46,926 nucleotides of DNA from Mucilaginibacter sp. (GTDB lineage Bacteria > Bacteroidota > Bacteroidia > Sphingobacteriales > Sphingobacteriaceae): NCBI RefSeq assembly GCF_028287845.1, contig NZ_JAQBOW010000041.1, positions 1 through 46,926 of the forward strand. Direction: 5' to 3'. Shown here in pieces: positions 34,833 through 43,519 of this stretch. The notes under the pieces are model-generated. The model did no database searches, was not told the origin of the DNA, and saw only the letters and a list, made by a program, of their open reading frames with translations. A program made the position numbers and the translations under genes. The first letter of the stretch is position 1. The number at the start of each line of letters is the position of its first letter.

Positions 34833-34840
34833 CAAATATA
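34833..34840 (-). promoter_or_regulatory. -7 promoter box of the microprotein-gtrA unit
   Basis: The minus strand reads TATATTTG, an exact TAnnTTTG, ending 5 nt before the microprotein ATG at 34828. The transcription start predicted from the box coincides with the start codon. Confidence 0.5.
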
Positions 34841-34920
34841 CAACGGTTTTAACAGTTACCGTATTATTACCGTATGGTATTTTTTAGACGATGGATTGCG
34901 GCAATTGTTACAGGACGGCG

Positions 34921-35066
34921 GTGACTCACCCCGCCGACGCTACGCTGGGCGACCCTCTCCGCCTTTGGTGGAAAGAGGTTAGGAATATACCCATAAAAAC
35001 AAAACCCTCTTTACCGCTTGCGGAAGAGAGAGGATGATCGAGCGAAGCGATGATCGGGTGAGTGAC
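34921..35066. repeat. Composite palindromic intergenic repeat
   Basis: GTGACTCACCCCG at the left end and TCGGGTGAGTGAC at the right end are imperfect inverted repeats. Inside are a first hairpin (CCTCTCCGCC..GGTGGAAAGAGG, 34953-34978), a second (CCTCTTTACCGCTTGCGGAAGAGAGAGG, split by its own loop, 35006-35033) and a third (GATGATCGAGCGAAGCGATGATC, with GCTTCG-type complementarity, near 35034-35055). There is no reading frame of note. It resembles a REP/BIME-like element or a MITE rather than a gene, and sits just downstream of the cryptochrome gene, between it and the gtrA unit. Confidence 0.6.
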
Positions 35067-35073
35067 CGGCGCG

Positions 35074-36366
35074 CTACTCCACCGCCACTGTCTCGGGCAG
35101 CCATATACTTATAAAACCACTCTTGGTTTCCAGTTCGCTGGCCTGTTTGGTTATATTAAAATACCGATTATCGCGCGGGTCATGCCCCAGACCGGCTACA
35201 AAGGCCCAGTTGCCCCAATTACTTGCCGGCGAATAGTCTATTAGTTTCTCTTCAAAATAAGCTACGCCTTTTTTCCAGTCTATACCCAAATCGCGCACTA
35301 AATAGCCTGCCACCATTTGCCTGCTAAAATTGTTTATAAAACCCGTAGCATTTAACTCATGCATGCTGGCATCAATAAAGGGGATTCCTGTTTCACCTTT
35401 TTTCCAGGTTTCAAAAAGCGCATCCTGGCTAGCAGATGGTTGGGTTTCTGTATCATCATTTGCAAAAAACTCTTTTCCATGCTTTTTGAACATAAACCTA
35501 AAGTAATCGCGCCATAATAACTCTAACAATAATGCACCTGTGTGGATATGTGTTTCCTGTTCGTGTTTTATAACCGCCCAATATACCTGTCGCATAGATA
35601 TACAGCCTAATGATATCCAGGGCGAAAGTTTAGAAGAATGATCGGCAGATACATTACGCCCCTTGCCTGTAGTAACTGCGTTACTGCAGGCAAAATATTC
35701 CTGCAAACGGGTTAAAGCACCTGTTTCTCCGCCTGTAAACTTTATAGTGGCACGCGGGTCATCAACCGGTTCATCCAAACCTAATTGCTGTAAGGTTGGC
35801 AATTCACCGGCATCAGCAATTTCGGGCGTATTAATATTTTCGGGAGTGTCAATACAATGGCGTACATTACTGTCGCGCTCTACCTTCTTTTTAAAGGTGG
35901 CAAAGCTATTGGGTATGTCTTTTATCGGGAAAGGCAGATCTTCTTTATGGTATAAAGTATGCCCTATAAAATGTTTAAGATTTAATCTTATTTTCCAGAG
36001 GGCGGCTTCTACCTGTTCAGATATATCGGTTTCTTCATAAGCTACCTCGCGATGGTGATATACCTCGTTCACCTGGTATGTTTCTGCCAGCTGGGGTAAT
36101 ATTTCGGCAGGGTTACCAGTGCGGATAATCAATTCGCTGCCAAGGGCCCGTAAGTTTTTGCGCAGATCGGCTACCGATTCTAAAAGGAAACGCGCTCTAA
36201 AATTGCCGGTCTTAGTGACCCCATCAGCCGTTTTTTGGAAATAATAAGGATCAAAACAATAAACAGGCAATACTTTATCTGCTTTACGTATAGCCTCTAA
36301 TAATATTTCGTTATCATGGATACGCAAATCATTCCTAAACCAAACCAGTATTACTTTTTCACTCAT
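35074..36366 (-). CDS. DASH family cryptochrome/photolyase
   Basis: This 430-residue flavoprotein has an N-terminal photolyase alpha/beta domain (VILVWFRNDLRIHDNEILLE) and a C-terminal FAD-binding helical domain. The latter shows LLLELLWRDYFRFMFKKHG, FIDASMHELNATGFINNFSR, DLGIDWKKGVAYFEEKLIDY and SNWGNWAFVAGLGHDPRDNR. The last segment is typical of cryptochrome-DASH, which repairs cyclobutane dimers mainly in single-stranded DNA and may also sense light. The length fits bacterial DASH proteins without a C-terminal extension. It appears monocistronic and has no neighbours of the same pathway, apart from the divergent HAD gene. Confidence 0.93.
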   Translation of the reverse strand: MSEKVILVWFRNDLRIHDNEILLEAIRKADKVLPVYCFDPYYFQKTADGVTKTGNFRARFLLESVADLRKNLRALGSELIIRTGNPAEILPQLAETYQVNEVYHHREVAYEETDISEQVEAALWKIRLNLKHFIGHTLYHKEDLPFPIKDIPNSFATFKKKVERDSNVRHCIDTPENINTPEIADAGELPTLQQLGLDEPVDDPRATIKFTGGETGALTRLQEYFACSNAVTTGKGRNVSADHSSKLSPWISLGCISMRQVYWAVIKHEQETHIHTGALLLELLWRDYFRFMFKKHGKEFFANDDTETQPSASQDALFETWKKGETGIPFIDASMHELNATGFINNFSRQMVAGYLVRDLGIDWKKGVAYFEEKLIDYSPASNWGNWAFVAGLGHDPRDNRYFNITKQASELETKSGFISIWLPETVAVE

Positions 36367-36510
36367 ATTTGCTACTACAAATTTGCAATTTATTTACTTT
36401 AATGTACGTTATATATCCAATATTTGACATGAAGCCAACATTTTTACTGTTGGATGAACAAAGCCCTGCCTGAATTATTCTAATTTAGCCAACTACAAAA
36501 ACAGATTAAT

Positions 36511-37167
36511 TTGAAAAAATTCGCGGCGATTTTTGACATGGACGGCACTATGGTTGATAATACCCCTTATCACCTAAAATCATGGCAAACGCTATTTAAA
36601 AAATACGACATGGGCGACCTTAGCCCTGAAACTTATTATACCCAAATAAGTGGTGTGCCCATTATGGATACCTTAAAAAGGCTTTTTCCAGATGCTGAGG
36701 AATCCCGGTTAAGAGGGCTGCTTCAGGAAAAGGAAGGACTTTATAAGCAACTATATGGCCCGTATGCTACGCCCATCAATGGACTGGAAAACTTTCTGAT
36801 CGAATTAAAAAACGCCGGCATAAAATTGGCCATGGCATCATCGGCAACGATTGATGATATAGATTTTATATTGAGCCACGTACCTGTAAGAAATTATTTT
36901 GACGCTATTATTGATGGCAACCGGGTAAGCAAATCAAAACCTAATCCGCAGATATTTTTAAAGGCCGCCGATGATCTGGGCGTTAAACCCGAAGATTGCG
37001 TGGTGTTTGAAGATTCATTGGCCGGCATTAAAGCTGCCAACGCCGCCGGTATGAAAGTAATAGGTATAACAACCAGCCATCCGCCGGATAAACTGCAACC
37101 GGCCGACCTTATTATTGCTGATTACACGGCACTTGATTTTAAAAAATTGGCTGATCTGTTCAATTAG
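36511..37167 (+). CDS. HAD family hydrolase (beta-phosphoglucomutase-like)
   Basis: This 218-residue HAD subfamily IA enzyme has motif I IFDMDGTMVDN (nucleophile Asp near residue 8), a helical cap, motif II MASSAT, motif III Lys in SKSKPNPQIFLKAA and motif IV VVFEDSLAGIKAANAAGM. The FEDS motif and the PYHLKSWQTL segment are like beta-phosphoglucomutase and sugar phosphatases. The start codon is TTG: the nucleophile motif begins by residue 6 and no ATG precedes it in frame. TAATTTAG at 36481 is a one-mismatch -7 box. The Dabb gene follows 35 nt later and may be cotranscribed. Confidence 0.88.
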   Translation: MKKFAAIFDMDGTMVDNTPYHLKSWQTLFKKYDMGDLSPETYYTQISGVPIMDTLKRLFPDAEESRLRGLLQEKEGLYKQLYGPYATPINGLENFLIELKNAGIKLAMASSATIDDIDFILSHVPVRNYFDAIIDGNRVSKSKPNPQIFLKAADDLGVKPEDCVVFEDSLAGIKAANAAGMKVIGITTSHPPDKLQPADLIIADYTALDFKKLADLFN

Positions 37168-37202
37168 CTTTTATATATTTAACCGGTATTAAAAATAAAA
37201 CC

Positions 37203-37514
37203 ATGCAACTAAAAAACACCTTTGTTCATCACGTACATTTTTGGCTTAAAGATAAAGCCGACCTGCAAAAGCTAATTGAAGGTTTAAATATATTGGCGTC
37301 CATTAGCCATGTGCGCAACATACATATCGGCATACCTGCCGACACCCACCGTAGCGTTGTAGAGCGATCTTATGATGCTTCGTTATTGATATTGTTTGAT
37401 AACCAGGCCGAACATGACGCTTATCAAATACATCCCATACATGATGAGTTTGTAGCTAATTATGCGGGTCCGCTTTGTGAAAAAGTGGTGGTTACTGATG
37501 CGGTGAATATTTAG
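37203..37514 (+). CDS. Dabb family protein (stress-responsive A/B barrel domain)
   Basis: This 103-residue protein consists of one dimeric alpha/beta-barrel (Dabb) domain. It starts with FVHHVHFWLKDKADLQKLIE and has the core DASLLILFDNQAEHDAYQIHPIHDEF, typical of the fold. Members include plant SP1-like stress proteins and some polyketide cyclases; bacterial ones are mostly unassigned. It lies 35 nt after the HAD gene and ends before a bidirectional terminator. Confidence 0.87.
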   Translation: MQLKNTFVHHVHFWLKDKADLQKLIEGLNILASISHVRNIHIGIPADTHRSVVERSYDASLLILFDNQAEHDAYQIHPIHDEFVANYAGPLCEKVVVTDAVNI

Positions 37515-37590
37515 TTAAATACTCATTAGCGTGGCTAAAGCCTAAACAGTTTAAGCCGTACAGCGCGGGCAACAGGCAACGCAATAATTA

Positions 37591-37634
37591 AACAAAAAAG
37601 CAATCTCTATTGTGTAGAGATTGCTTTTTTTGTT
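37591..37634. terminator. Bidirectional intrinsic terminator (Dabb gene / pgk)
   Basis: AACAAAAAAGCAATCTCTA and its near-exact reverse complement (37615-37634) pair around the loop TTGTG, with T-runs on both sides. It serves convergent genes and is about 60 nt from the pgk stop. Confidence 0.88.
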
Positions 37635-37695
37635 GGTAAGGATGTGTGTTGGAATATCAGCGGTAAAATCTAATCGCTAATTAACTAATCACCAA

Positions 37696-38886
37696 TTACT
37701 CATTTATAGCTTTAACGCCCGGCAATTCTTTGCCTTCCATATACTCCAGCAATGCGCCACCGCCGGTTGATACGTAGCTTACCTCCTTGGTTAAGTTAAA
37801 TTTTGATACCGCTGCTGCCGAGTCGCCGCCGCCGATAAGGGAGAATGCACCTTTATCTGTTGCTTTTACTACGGCATTGGCAATGGCTTTGGTACCTATC
37901 AAAAACTTCTCCATCTCGAAAACTCCCATCGGGCCGTTCCATAAAATAGTTTTTGATTCTTCTACCACCTTGCTAAACAGCTTAACGGTTTCGGGGCCAA
38001 TATCTAAACCCATCCAACCATCGGGTATTTCGCCGGTTTTTGCGGTACCGGTGTTGGCATTATTGCTAAATGCGTCGGCAGTAACGTTATCTACAGGTAA
38101 TAACAGGTTAACGCCTTTATCTTTTGCTTTTTGGATAAGGCTAAGCGCCAGGTCCTGCTTATCCAACTCTACCAGTGAGGTACCGATACTGCCACCTTGC
38201 GCTTTAGCAAAGGTATAAGCCATACCACCACCTATAATAAGGTTATCTACCTTATCCAGTAGTTTTTCTATTAGCTCAATTTTATCAGATACTTTAGAGC
38301 CGCCCATAATAGCGGTAAAAGGTTTTTCGGCACCGTTTAGTATTTTCTCTGCGTTGGCAAGCTCTGCTCCCATAAGGTAACCAAAGTACTTGGCATCCGG
38401 GAAAAACTGTGCTATAACAGCAGTTGAGGCGTGTGCGCGGTGCGCGGTGCCAAAGGCATCGTTTACATAAACATCGCCAAGGGCAGCCAATTTTTTGGCA
38501 AATTCTGCATCGCCTTTTTCTTCTTCTTTATAAAAGCGCAGGTTCTCTAATAACAGTACCTCGCCTTTTGATAATGCTTTGGCTTTAGCCACTGCATCGG
38601 TACCAATACAATCATCGGCAAACTCTACCTGCTGGCCCAACAAGTCAGACAGGTGCGGTATCAAGTGCTTTAATGAATCGTTTTCGTTAGGGCCATTCTT
38701 TGGCCTGCCCAGGTGCGACATCAGGATAACTGCGCCGCCATCAGTGAGTATTTTTTTAATGGTTGGCAGGGCGGCAGTCATGCGGTTATCATCAGTAATA
38801 TTATGATTTTCATCAAGGGGTACATTAAAATCTACCCGTATAAGCGCTTTTTTTCCTGTAAATTTAATCAGATCTATAGTTTTCAT
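37696..38886 (-). CDS. pgk: Phosphoglycerate kinase
   Basis: This glycolytic enzyme converts 1,3-bisphosphoglycerate and ADP to 3-phosphoglycerate and ATP. The 396-residue length is standard. Landmarks are the N-terminal [19 protein letters not shown], the substrate-binding SHLGRPK and [11 protein letters not shown], the hinge [28 protein letters not shown] and the ATP-site GGGDSAAAV and [20 protein letters not shown] one-mismatch -7 box (TGAATTTG, minus strand 38913-38920) precedes the ATG. It lies downstream of gap and a GNAT gene on the same strand; a hairpin between them suggests separate transcription. Confidence 0.97.
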   Translation of the reverse strand: MKTIDLIKFTGKKALIRVDFNVPLDENHNITDDNRMTAALPTIKKILTDGGAVILMSHLGRPKNGPNENDSLKHLIPHLSDLLGQQVEFADDCIGTDAVAKAKALSKGEVLLLENLRFYKEEEKGDAEFAKKLAALGDVYVNDAFGTAHRAHASTAVIAQFFPDAKYFGYLMGAELANAEKILNGAEKPFTAIMGGSKVSDKIELIEKLLDKVDNLIIGGGMAYTFAKAQGGSIGTSLVELDKQDLALSLIQKAKDKGVNLLLPVDNVTADAFSNNANTGTAKTGEIPDGWMGLDIGPETVKLFSKVVEESKTILWNGPMGVFEMEKFLIGTKAIANAVVKATDKGAFSLIGGGDSAAAVSKFNLTKEVSYVSTGGGALLEYMEGKELPGVKAINE

Positions 38887-38997
38887 AGTATATCCTCGGT
38901 TGTAAAGGCCGCCAAATTCAGCATTTTATTCTAAACTATGAAACTCAAAAACGAAAAAGGTGTTTTAATTTAAGGTAAAGGGTGAAAGGATAAAGCT

Positions 38998-39023
38998 AAA
39001 GATGTTATTTAATTAACATCTTT
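38998..39023 (-). terminator. Hairpin downstream of the gap-GNAT operon
   Basis: AAAGATGTTA (38998-39007) and TAACATCTTT (39014-39023) form a 10-bp stem with loop TTTAAT. It lies 24 nt after the GNAT stop on the minus strand and before pgk. The stem is AT-rich and its T-run is stronger in the plus direction, so its use as terminator of this operon is likely but not sure. Confidence 0.5.
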
Positions 39024-39046
39024 TTTACATTGATAAGGCCAGTCGA

Positions 39047-39484
39047 TCATTTAATTTTAACATACAATACGTGATGCGGGCCGGTGCCGGGTATTTCAAA
39101 CTCGGGCGATACGATTTCAAATCCTACTCCCTGATAAAATTTTACGGCCTTTTTGCGCCCGTTGCACCATATGTAATTGCCTTTTTGCCCCTGCAGATAA
39201 ACAATGGCAAAATTTAGTAGCTGGCTGCCTATGCCTTGCCCCTGGTATTTGGCTATTGTAGCCACACCACGCACCTGGTAGCCGTTGCCGGCAAATTGGC
39301 CATAGCTTTGCGGATGGAAGGATGCTATACTTGCCAGTTGGCCTTTTATATAATAACCTAAATGAAAATTGTCCGCGGCGTTATCTGTTGGGAAACGGCA
39401 TTCATCATCTTTTAAATTTTTTCCTTCACGTAATACAGCGTTGCGCACGGGCAATACCTCTTCGGCAGTAATAAATCTGATCAT
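39047..39484 (-). CDS. GNAT family N-acetyltransferase
   Basis: This 145-residue acyl-CoA-dependent N-acyltransferase has motif A, VRGVATIAKYQGQGIGSQLL (QGQGIGS binds the CoA pyrophosphate), and the motif B region NYIWCNGRKKAVKFYQGVGF. The acceptor is unknown. The ATG overlaps the gap stop codon by ATGA, so translation is coupled to glyceraldehyde-3-phosphate dehydrogenase. The coupling suggests coexpression with glycolysis, but no direct link is shown. Confidence 0.88.
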   Translation of the reverse strand: MIRFITAEEVLPVRNAVLREGKNLKDDECRFPTDNAADNFHLGYYIKGQLASIASFHPQSYGQFAGNGYQVRGVATIAKYQGQGIGSQLLNFAIVYLQGQKGNYIWCNGRKKAVKFYQGVGFEIVSPEFEIPGTGPHHVLYVKIK

Positions 39485-40476
39485 TTAGATAAGCGTATTT
39501 TTTCTACCAAATCAGCCAATCGGCTAGAGTAGCCCATTTCATTATCATACCAACCCACTACCTTTATCAATCCTCCAACTATTGATGTAAGCTGCGCATC
39601 AAACACACAGCTATGGGTATTGCCTATAATATCTGATGATACAATGGGGTCTTCGGTATATTCAAGTATATTTTTCATATCGCCTTCGGCAGCATTTTTA
39701 AAAGCCAGGTTTATTTCTTTTACAGTTGGTTGTATTTTTAAGGTACAGGTAAAATCAGTTAACGAGCCATTAAGCACAGGCACCCGTATGCCTGCACCAC
39801 CTAATTTACCATCCAGATGCGGAAATATAGAAGTGATGGCTTTTGCAGCACCCGTAGTAGTTGGAATGATGGATGCCGAAGCGGCCCTGGCCCTGCGCAG
39901 GTCTTTATGTGAAGTATCATGCAGGCTTTGGTCGCCGGTCATGGAGTGTATGGTGGTTATATAGCCATCAATAATACCCCAGTTATCATCCAATATCTTC
40001 ACCATAGCGGCAACGTTATTGGTTGTGCATGATGCGTTAGAGAGTATGGGCGAATGCAGATCAACAGCATCTTCATTAACACCTAATACAACGGTGGGCA
40101 CACTTTTATCAGTTGATGGGGCAGAAATAATTACCTGCTTTGCCCCCGCTGCAAGATGCTTTTCTGCACCTTGCTTAGCAGTAAATTTACCTGTTGATTC
40201 TATTACCAGGTCAACATCGAGCTGATACCACGGTAAATACTCGGGATCACGCTCGGCTATAATTTTTATTTTATGATGGTTAACGTACAGGTTTTCATCA
40301 TCAAAAGTAACCGTACCGATAAAACCATGATGAACAGAATCATACTTAAACAAATGCGCAAGGGTACGCGTATCTGACAGATCATTTATAGCCACAACCT
40401 CAATACCTGGTTTGGTTAAAATGCTTCGCAAAAATATGCGGCCTATTCTTCCAAATCCATTTATAGCTATCCTCAT
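39481..40476 (-). CDS. gap: Type I glyceraldehyde-3-phosphate dehydrogenase
   Basis: This enzyme oxidises glyceraldehyde 3-phosphate to 1,3-bisphosphoglycerate with NAD(P)+. The 331-residue product has the Rossmann start INGFGRIGRIFLRS, the catalytic SNASCTTNN (Cys150), the catalytic His in IHSMTGDQ, and the NAD/phosphate-binding GLIKVVGWYDNEMGYSSRL. INDLSDTRTLAHLFKYDSVH fits an NAD-type enzyme. It has its own -7 box and leads a two-gene operon with the GNAT gene. Confidence 0.96.
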   Translation of the reverse strand: MRIAINGFGRIGRIFLRSILTKPGIEVVAINDLSDTRTLAHLFKYDSVHHGFIGTVTFDDENLYVNHHKIKIIAERDPEYLPWYQLDVDLVIESTGKFTAKQGAEKHLAAGAKQVIISAPSTDKSVPTVVLGVNEDAVDLHSPILSNASCTTNNVAAMVKILDDNWGIIDGYITTIHSMTGDQSLHDTSHKDLRRARAASASIIPTTTGAAKAITSIFPHLDGKLGGAGIRVPVLNGSLTDFTCTLKIQPTVKEINLAFKNAAEGDMKNILEYTEDPIVSSDIIGNTHSCVFDAQLTSIVGGLIKVVGWYDNEMGYSSRLADLVEKIRLSK

Positions 40477-40499
40477 TTATATTTTAATTAACAGAGGTA

Positions 40500-40507
40500 C
40501 AAAGTTA
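40500..40507 (-). promoter_or_regulatory. -7 promoter box of gap
   Basis: The minus strand reads TAACTTTG, an exact TAnnTTTG, 24 nt before the gap ATG at 40476. The octamer is the same as for lpdA. Confidence 0.5.
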
Positions 40508-40574
40508 AACTAAAATTGATAAGATGCCTGTCTGCTATAAATTAGACATTAAGATTAACAAAGCGGGAAATTTA

Positions 40575-41675
40575 TTAAGCGAACAGGTTACGTAAAGCAA
40601 CGTCTTCCCGATCTTTTGACCGGATTAAGAATGTAATTGCCCAGTTAAACAGCATCGATATCGTAAAGATTATTGCTATTAATGCAAAATTACCTAAATT
40701 ACTAAATGCCAGCACCAATCCAATTGATATAAGATTAAGTACCGCTAAAATAAGCGTAGTTTGCAAATGAGTATAACCAAGTCTTAATATGCGATGATGT
40801 ACATGGTTACGATCAGCAGTAAATGGGGATATGCCACTTATAATGCGTATAAAAAACACCCTTAGGGTATCAAAAATTGGCACTATTAATATGGCTACTG
40901 TTAAAGCAGGTGCAGCGTAAATTTGCGGGTTGTGATCAACAGCAAACTTATTTAATTCAATTAATTTTATTGCCATTACTACGGATATTAAACCGATAAA
41001 CAAAGACCCTGTATCGCCCATAAATATTTTGGCAGGTGGGATATTAAATTTCAAAAATCCGGCTATAGATCCTACCAGGATTAATGAAATTACGGCTGAT
41101 TCATATTGATGAATATATATAAATAATATTGCGAAGACGCTATTTACAATTATACCTGTAATAGCTGCTAAACCATCAATGCCATCAATCAAATTAAAAG
41201 CATTAATAATCATTATTATTACTAGCACCGATAATGCACAACTTATAGTAAACGATATTTGGTATATACCAAATACCCCATACATACTGGTTAAGCGTAT
41301 GTCACCAAATACTACTAATATTAAGGCCACAATAAATTGAACCATGAATTTTGTGCTTGAATTTACACCCGAAAGATCATCTTTTAAACCCATTGCAAAC
41401 AAAATTATGCTGGCTATAAGTAAATAACTTATCGGAAAAAATTTATTAATTATGCTAAATACCAGGGCAGTAATTGCAAAGCTTACAAATATGGCTACCC
41501 CACCTAAACGCGGTATGCCGTGGTCATGCTGTTTTCTAAAATGCCCTATATCATCATATAAATGCCTTACCCGTGCAACATGTAAAATTGAAGGTATAGC
41601 TATAATGGATAAAAGGGCGGGAAATCCAATTACAAATAAATAATAAGCAAGGTGATAGTGTAAAAACTCGGGCAT
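40575..41675 (-). CDS. MraY/WecA-type undecaprenyl-phosphate glycosyl-1-phosphate transferase
   Basis: This 366-residue polytopic protein (about 11 helices) starts polysaccharide or O-antigen assembly by moving a sugar phosphate, usually GlcNAc-1-P, from UDP-sugar to undecaprenyl phosphate. The family motifs are in order: HDHGIPRLGGVAIF, the Mg-binding GLKDDLSGV, NAFNLIDGIDGLAA, FMGDTGSLFIGL and the cytoplasmic HVHHRILRLGYTHLQ loop, which groups it with WecA/TagO rather than peptidoglycan MraY. It lies next to the exopolysaccharide genes and is probably the initiating enzyme. Composition is more AT-rich than the gap/pgk block just before it. Confidence 0.92.
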   Translation of the reverse strand: MPEFLHYHLAYYLFVIGFPALLSIIAIPSILHVARVRHLYDDIGHFRKQHDHGIPRLGGVAIFVSFAITALVFSIINKFFPISYLLIASIILFAMGLKDDLSGVNSSTKFMVQFIVALILVVFGDIRLTSMYGVFGIYQISFTISCALSVLVIIMIINAFNLIDGIDGLAAITGIIVNSVFAILFIYIHQYESAVISLILVGSIAGFLKFNIPPAKIFMGDTGSLFIGLISVVMAIKLIELNKFAVDHNPQIYAAPALTVAILIVPIFDTLRVFFIRIISGISPFTADRNHVHHRILRLGYTHLQTTLILAVLNLISIGLVLAFSNLGNFALIAIIFTISMLFNWAITFLIRSKDREDVALRNLFA

Positions 41676-41715
41676 ATAAATTTTATTATATTAGAAGTAT
41701 CAGCATAAATATGAC

Positions 41716-41723
41716 CAAATTTA
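41716..41723 (-). promoter_or_regulatory. -7 promoter box of the initiating transferase gene
   Basis: The minus strand reads TAAATTTG, an exact TAnnTTTG, 41 nt before the ATG at 41675. It suggests that this gene is transcribed separately from the GT2 gene. The rest of 41676-41862 is extremely AT-rich and holds only imperfect short hairpins. Confidence 0.45.
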
Positions 41724-41862
41724 TAAAAAAATAATTGCAAATATTTCTTAATAGTTATTATTAAATTTCACAATAGCTATTAATATTTTTTTATATACTT
41801 AAATATCTTAAATTTATACGCTATATATTGCTTAATAGTTTCAACAAATAATTTCTTAATAA

Positions 41863-42630
41863 TTAATAATAATTATTTAACCCATTTATAAACTGGGTTA
41901 TCTTCCTCAATGGTTTTAAAATCAAACATAACAGTGGAAATTTTACCTCATTATTTCTCATCGCTCTAAAATCATTTCGCCACGCTTTTATCCTATTTTG
42001 ATAGGTCTTATTACTAACCCCACCTATATTCATTTTAACCATCGCTTTATTCAAGTAGCATACATTTAATTTATTTAAATGCATAAACCTTAACATTAAT
42101 TCATAATCAGCAGCAGTTCCATATTGTGGATCATATAACCCTAAACGTTTAAATAACAAACTTTTACAGTAAAAAGTAGGGTGTGGTGGCATCCATCCTA
42201 AGTTAAATGCACCTGGTGTGTAAGTTCCTGAACGCCAGTTACGAATAATTGCGCCATTTTGGTTTATATATTCCAGGTTTCCATATAATACATCGGCATT
42301 TTGCCGGTTAAAGGCTTCTGCCACACAGCTTAGTATATCATTACTTGCAAAAAAATCGTCGGCATTTAACATTCCTATTATATCTCCAGTTGCAATTTGT
42401 ATACCTTTATTCATGGCAGCATAAATGCCCTTATCAGGCTCTGATATGTAAAAATTAATATGGGAGTTATTGGAATTTATTATTTGAGCGGTGTTATCTG
42501 TTGAGCCACCATCAATTATTATGTATTCTGTATTACTATAGTTTTGCGTTATTATAGATTCTATGCAACGGCCAAGAGTTTTTCCGGCATTTTTGGTAAC
42601 TGTAATTAAAGAAATTTTTAAATTCTGCAC
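41863..42630 (-). CDS. Glycosyltransferase family 2 protein
   Basis: This 255-residue cytoplasmic GT-A enzyme belongs to the WcaA-like group. The N-terminal nucleotide-sugar fold starts KISLITVTKNAGKTLGRCIE. YIIIDGGSTDNT is the nucleotide-binding segment and MLNADDFF provides the metal-binding D-x-D-like motif. WMPPHPTFYCK and YGTAADYELMLRF form the acceptor side. The donor and linkage are not predictable. The gene is divergent from the export genes; it probably adds a sugar to the repeat unit built on the initiating transferase product. Confidence 0.88.
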   Translation of the reverse strand: MQNLKISLITVTKNAGKTLGRCIESIITQNYSNTEYIIIDGGSTDNTAQIINSNNSHINFYISEPDKGIYAAMNKGIQIATGDIIGMLNADDFFASNDILSCVAEAFNRQNADVLYGNLEYINQNGAIIRNWRSGTYTPGAFNLGWMPPHPTFYCKSLLFKRLGLYDPQYGTAADYELMLRFMHLNKLNVCYLNKAMVKMNIGGVSNKTYQNRIKAWRNDFRAMRNNEVKFPLLCLILKPLRKITQFINGLNNYY

Positions 42631-42669
42631 TTCTAAAAAAATAGGTTAACTTAATATAGACAAAATATG

Positions 42670-42677
42670 TAGTTTTG
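42670..42677 (+). promoter_or_regulatory. -7 promoter box of the polysaccharide export operon
   Basis: TAGTTTTG is an exact TAnnTTTG. It gives an AT-rich leader of about 52 nt before the ATG at 42734, long by the standards of this window. Confidence 0.45.
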
Positions 42678-42733
42678 GGATCAATGCTAAAAGATATAAG
42701 TACTGAGCTGAATTTTGTTATATATACATATAT

Positions 42734-43519
42734 ATGCGCCCATTAATACTAATATGCCTTATTTTCGGACTGATTTTTATTTTTTCCTCCTGCTCATACA
42801 AACAAGATCATGTACTTCTTGAGCAAAAAATCTCACCTGCAGATACTTTCCGACAAAGTAACGCTGCAAACATAAGTAATTATCGCATCAGGCCGCAGGA
42901 CATACTGCAAATATCCAACATACAAAACAGTAAAAATATTGTTGATTTAAATGCTGGAATTGTTAGTTCATCGGTAATTACGGCCGGAATACTATCAGGA
43001 GAAACCTATACTGTTGAAGATGACGGAACAATTGCATTAACGGGTTTAGGAAGAATACAGGTTGCCGGATTAACTCGTGTAGAGGCACGTAAATACATTG
43101 AAGATCTATACCGTAAAGGGCCATTAAAAGATCCATTACTTGAATTAAAAATAATGAATCTTAAGGTAACTATACTTGGTGAAATAAAAACGCAAGGAAA
43201 TATACTTTTAACAAAAGATAAAACAACACTTATTGAAATTATAGGCCAGGCGGGTGGTCTCACTGAAAAAGCTGATGAAAAAAACATTAAAATAATACAC
43301 GGCGATCAAAAATACCCAAAGACTGATATAATAGATTTGAGTAATATAAAATCTATAAACGATCCCAGAACCATACTTCAAAACAATGATATCATTATTA
43401 TAGCACAAAATAAAAGGGCAGTGCGAGCTGATAGATTACAAGATTTTTCTACGATAGCGCAACCTGCATTGCTGATATTTAATACAGCATTAATTTTCCT
43501 TACACTTATCCGCCTCTAA
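42734..43519 (+). CDS. Polysaccharide biosynthesis/export lipoprotein (Wza-like)
   Basis: This 261-residue lipoprotein has the lipobox FSSC (Cys20), so it should be lipid-anchored. It carries a polysaccharide-export (PES) domain (YRIRPQDILQISN to EDLYRKGPLKDPLLELKI). An SLBB domain follows (VTILGEIKTQGNILLTKDKT, IIGQAGGLTEKADEKNIKII). A C-terminal hydrophobic helix (ALLIFNTALIFLTLI) could cross the outer membrane as in Wza. It is shorter than Wza (about 380 residues), as usual in Bacteroidota, and has one SLBB domain. It directly abuts the kinase gene (stop codon ends at 43519, ATG at 43520), so the two form the export apparatus. Confidence 0.92.
   Translation: MRPLILICLIFGLIFIFSSCSYKQDHVLLEQKISPADTFRQSNAANISNYRIRPQDILQISNIQNSKNIVDLNAGIVSSSVITAGILSGETYTVEDDGTIALTGLGRIQVAGLTRVEARKYIEDLYRKGPLKDPLLELKIMNLKVTILGEIKTQGNILLTKDKTTLIEIIGQAGGLTEKADEKNIKIIHGDQKYPKTDIIDLSNIKSINDPRTILQNNDIIIIAQNKRAVRADRLQDFSTIAQPALLIFNTALIFLTLIRL

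Noticed and set aside
34921..35066. Structured RNA gene or CRISPR-like repeat
   Set aside because: The hairpins differ in sequence and have no regular spacer; a palindromic intergenic repeat is simpler.
37525..37570. Imperfect repeat GGCTAAAGCC...GTTTAAGCC downstream of the Dabb gene
   Set aside because: Arms pair too poorly to call a hairpin; it might be a decayed repeat but cannot be supported from one copy.
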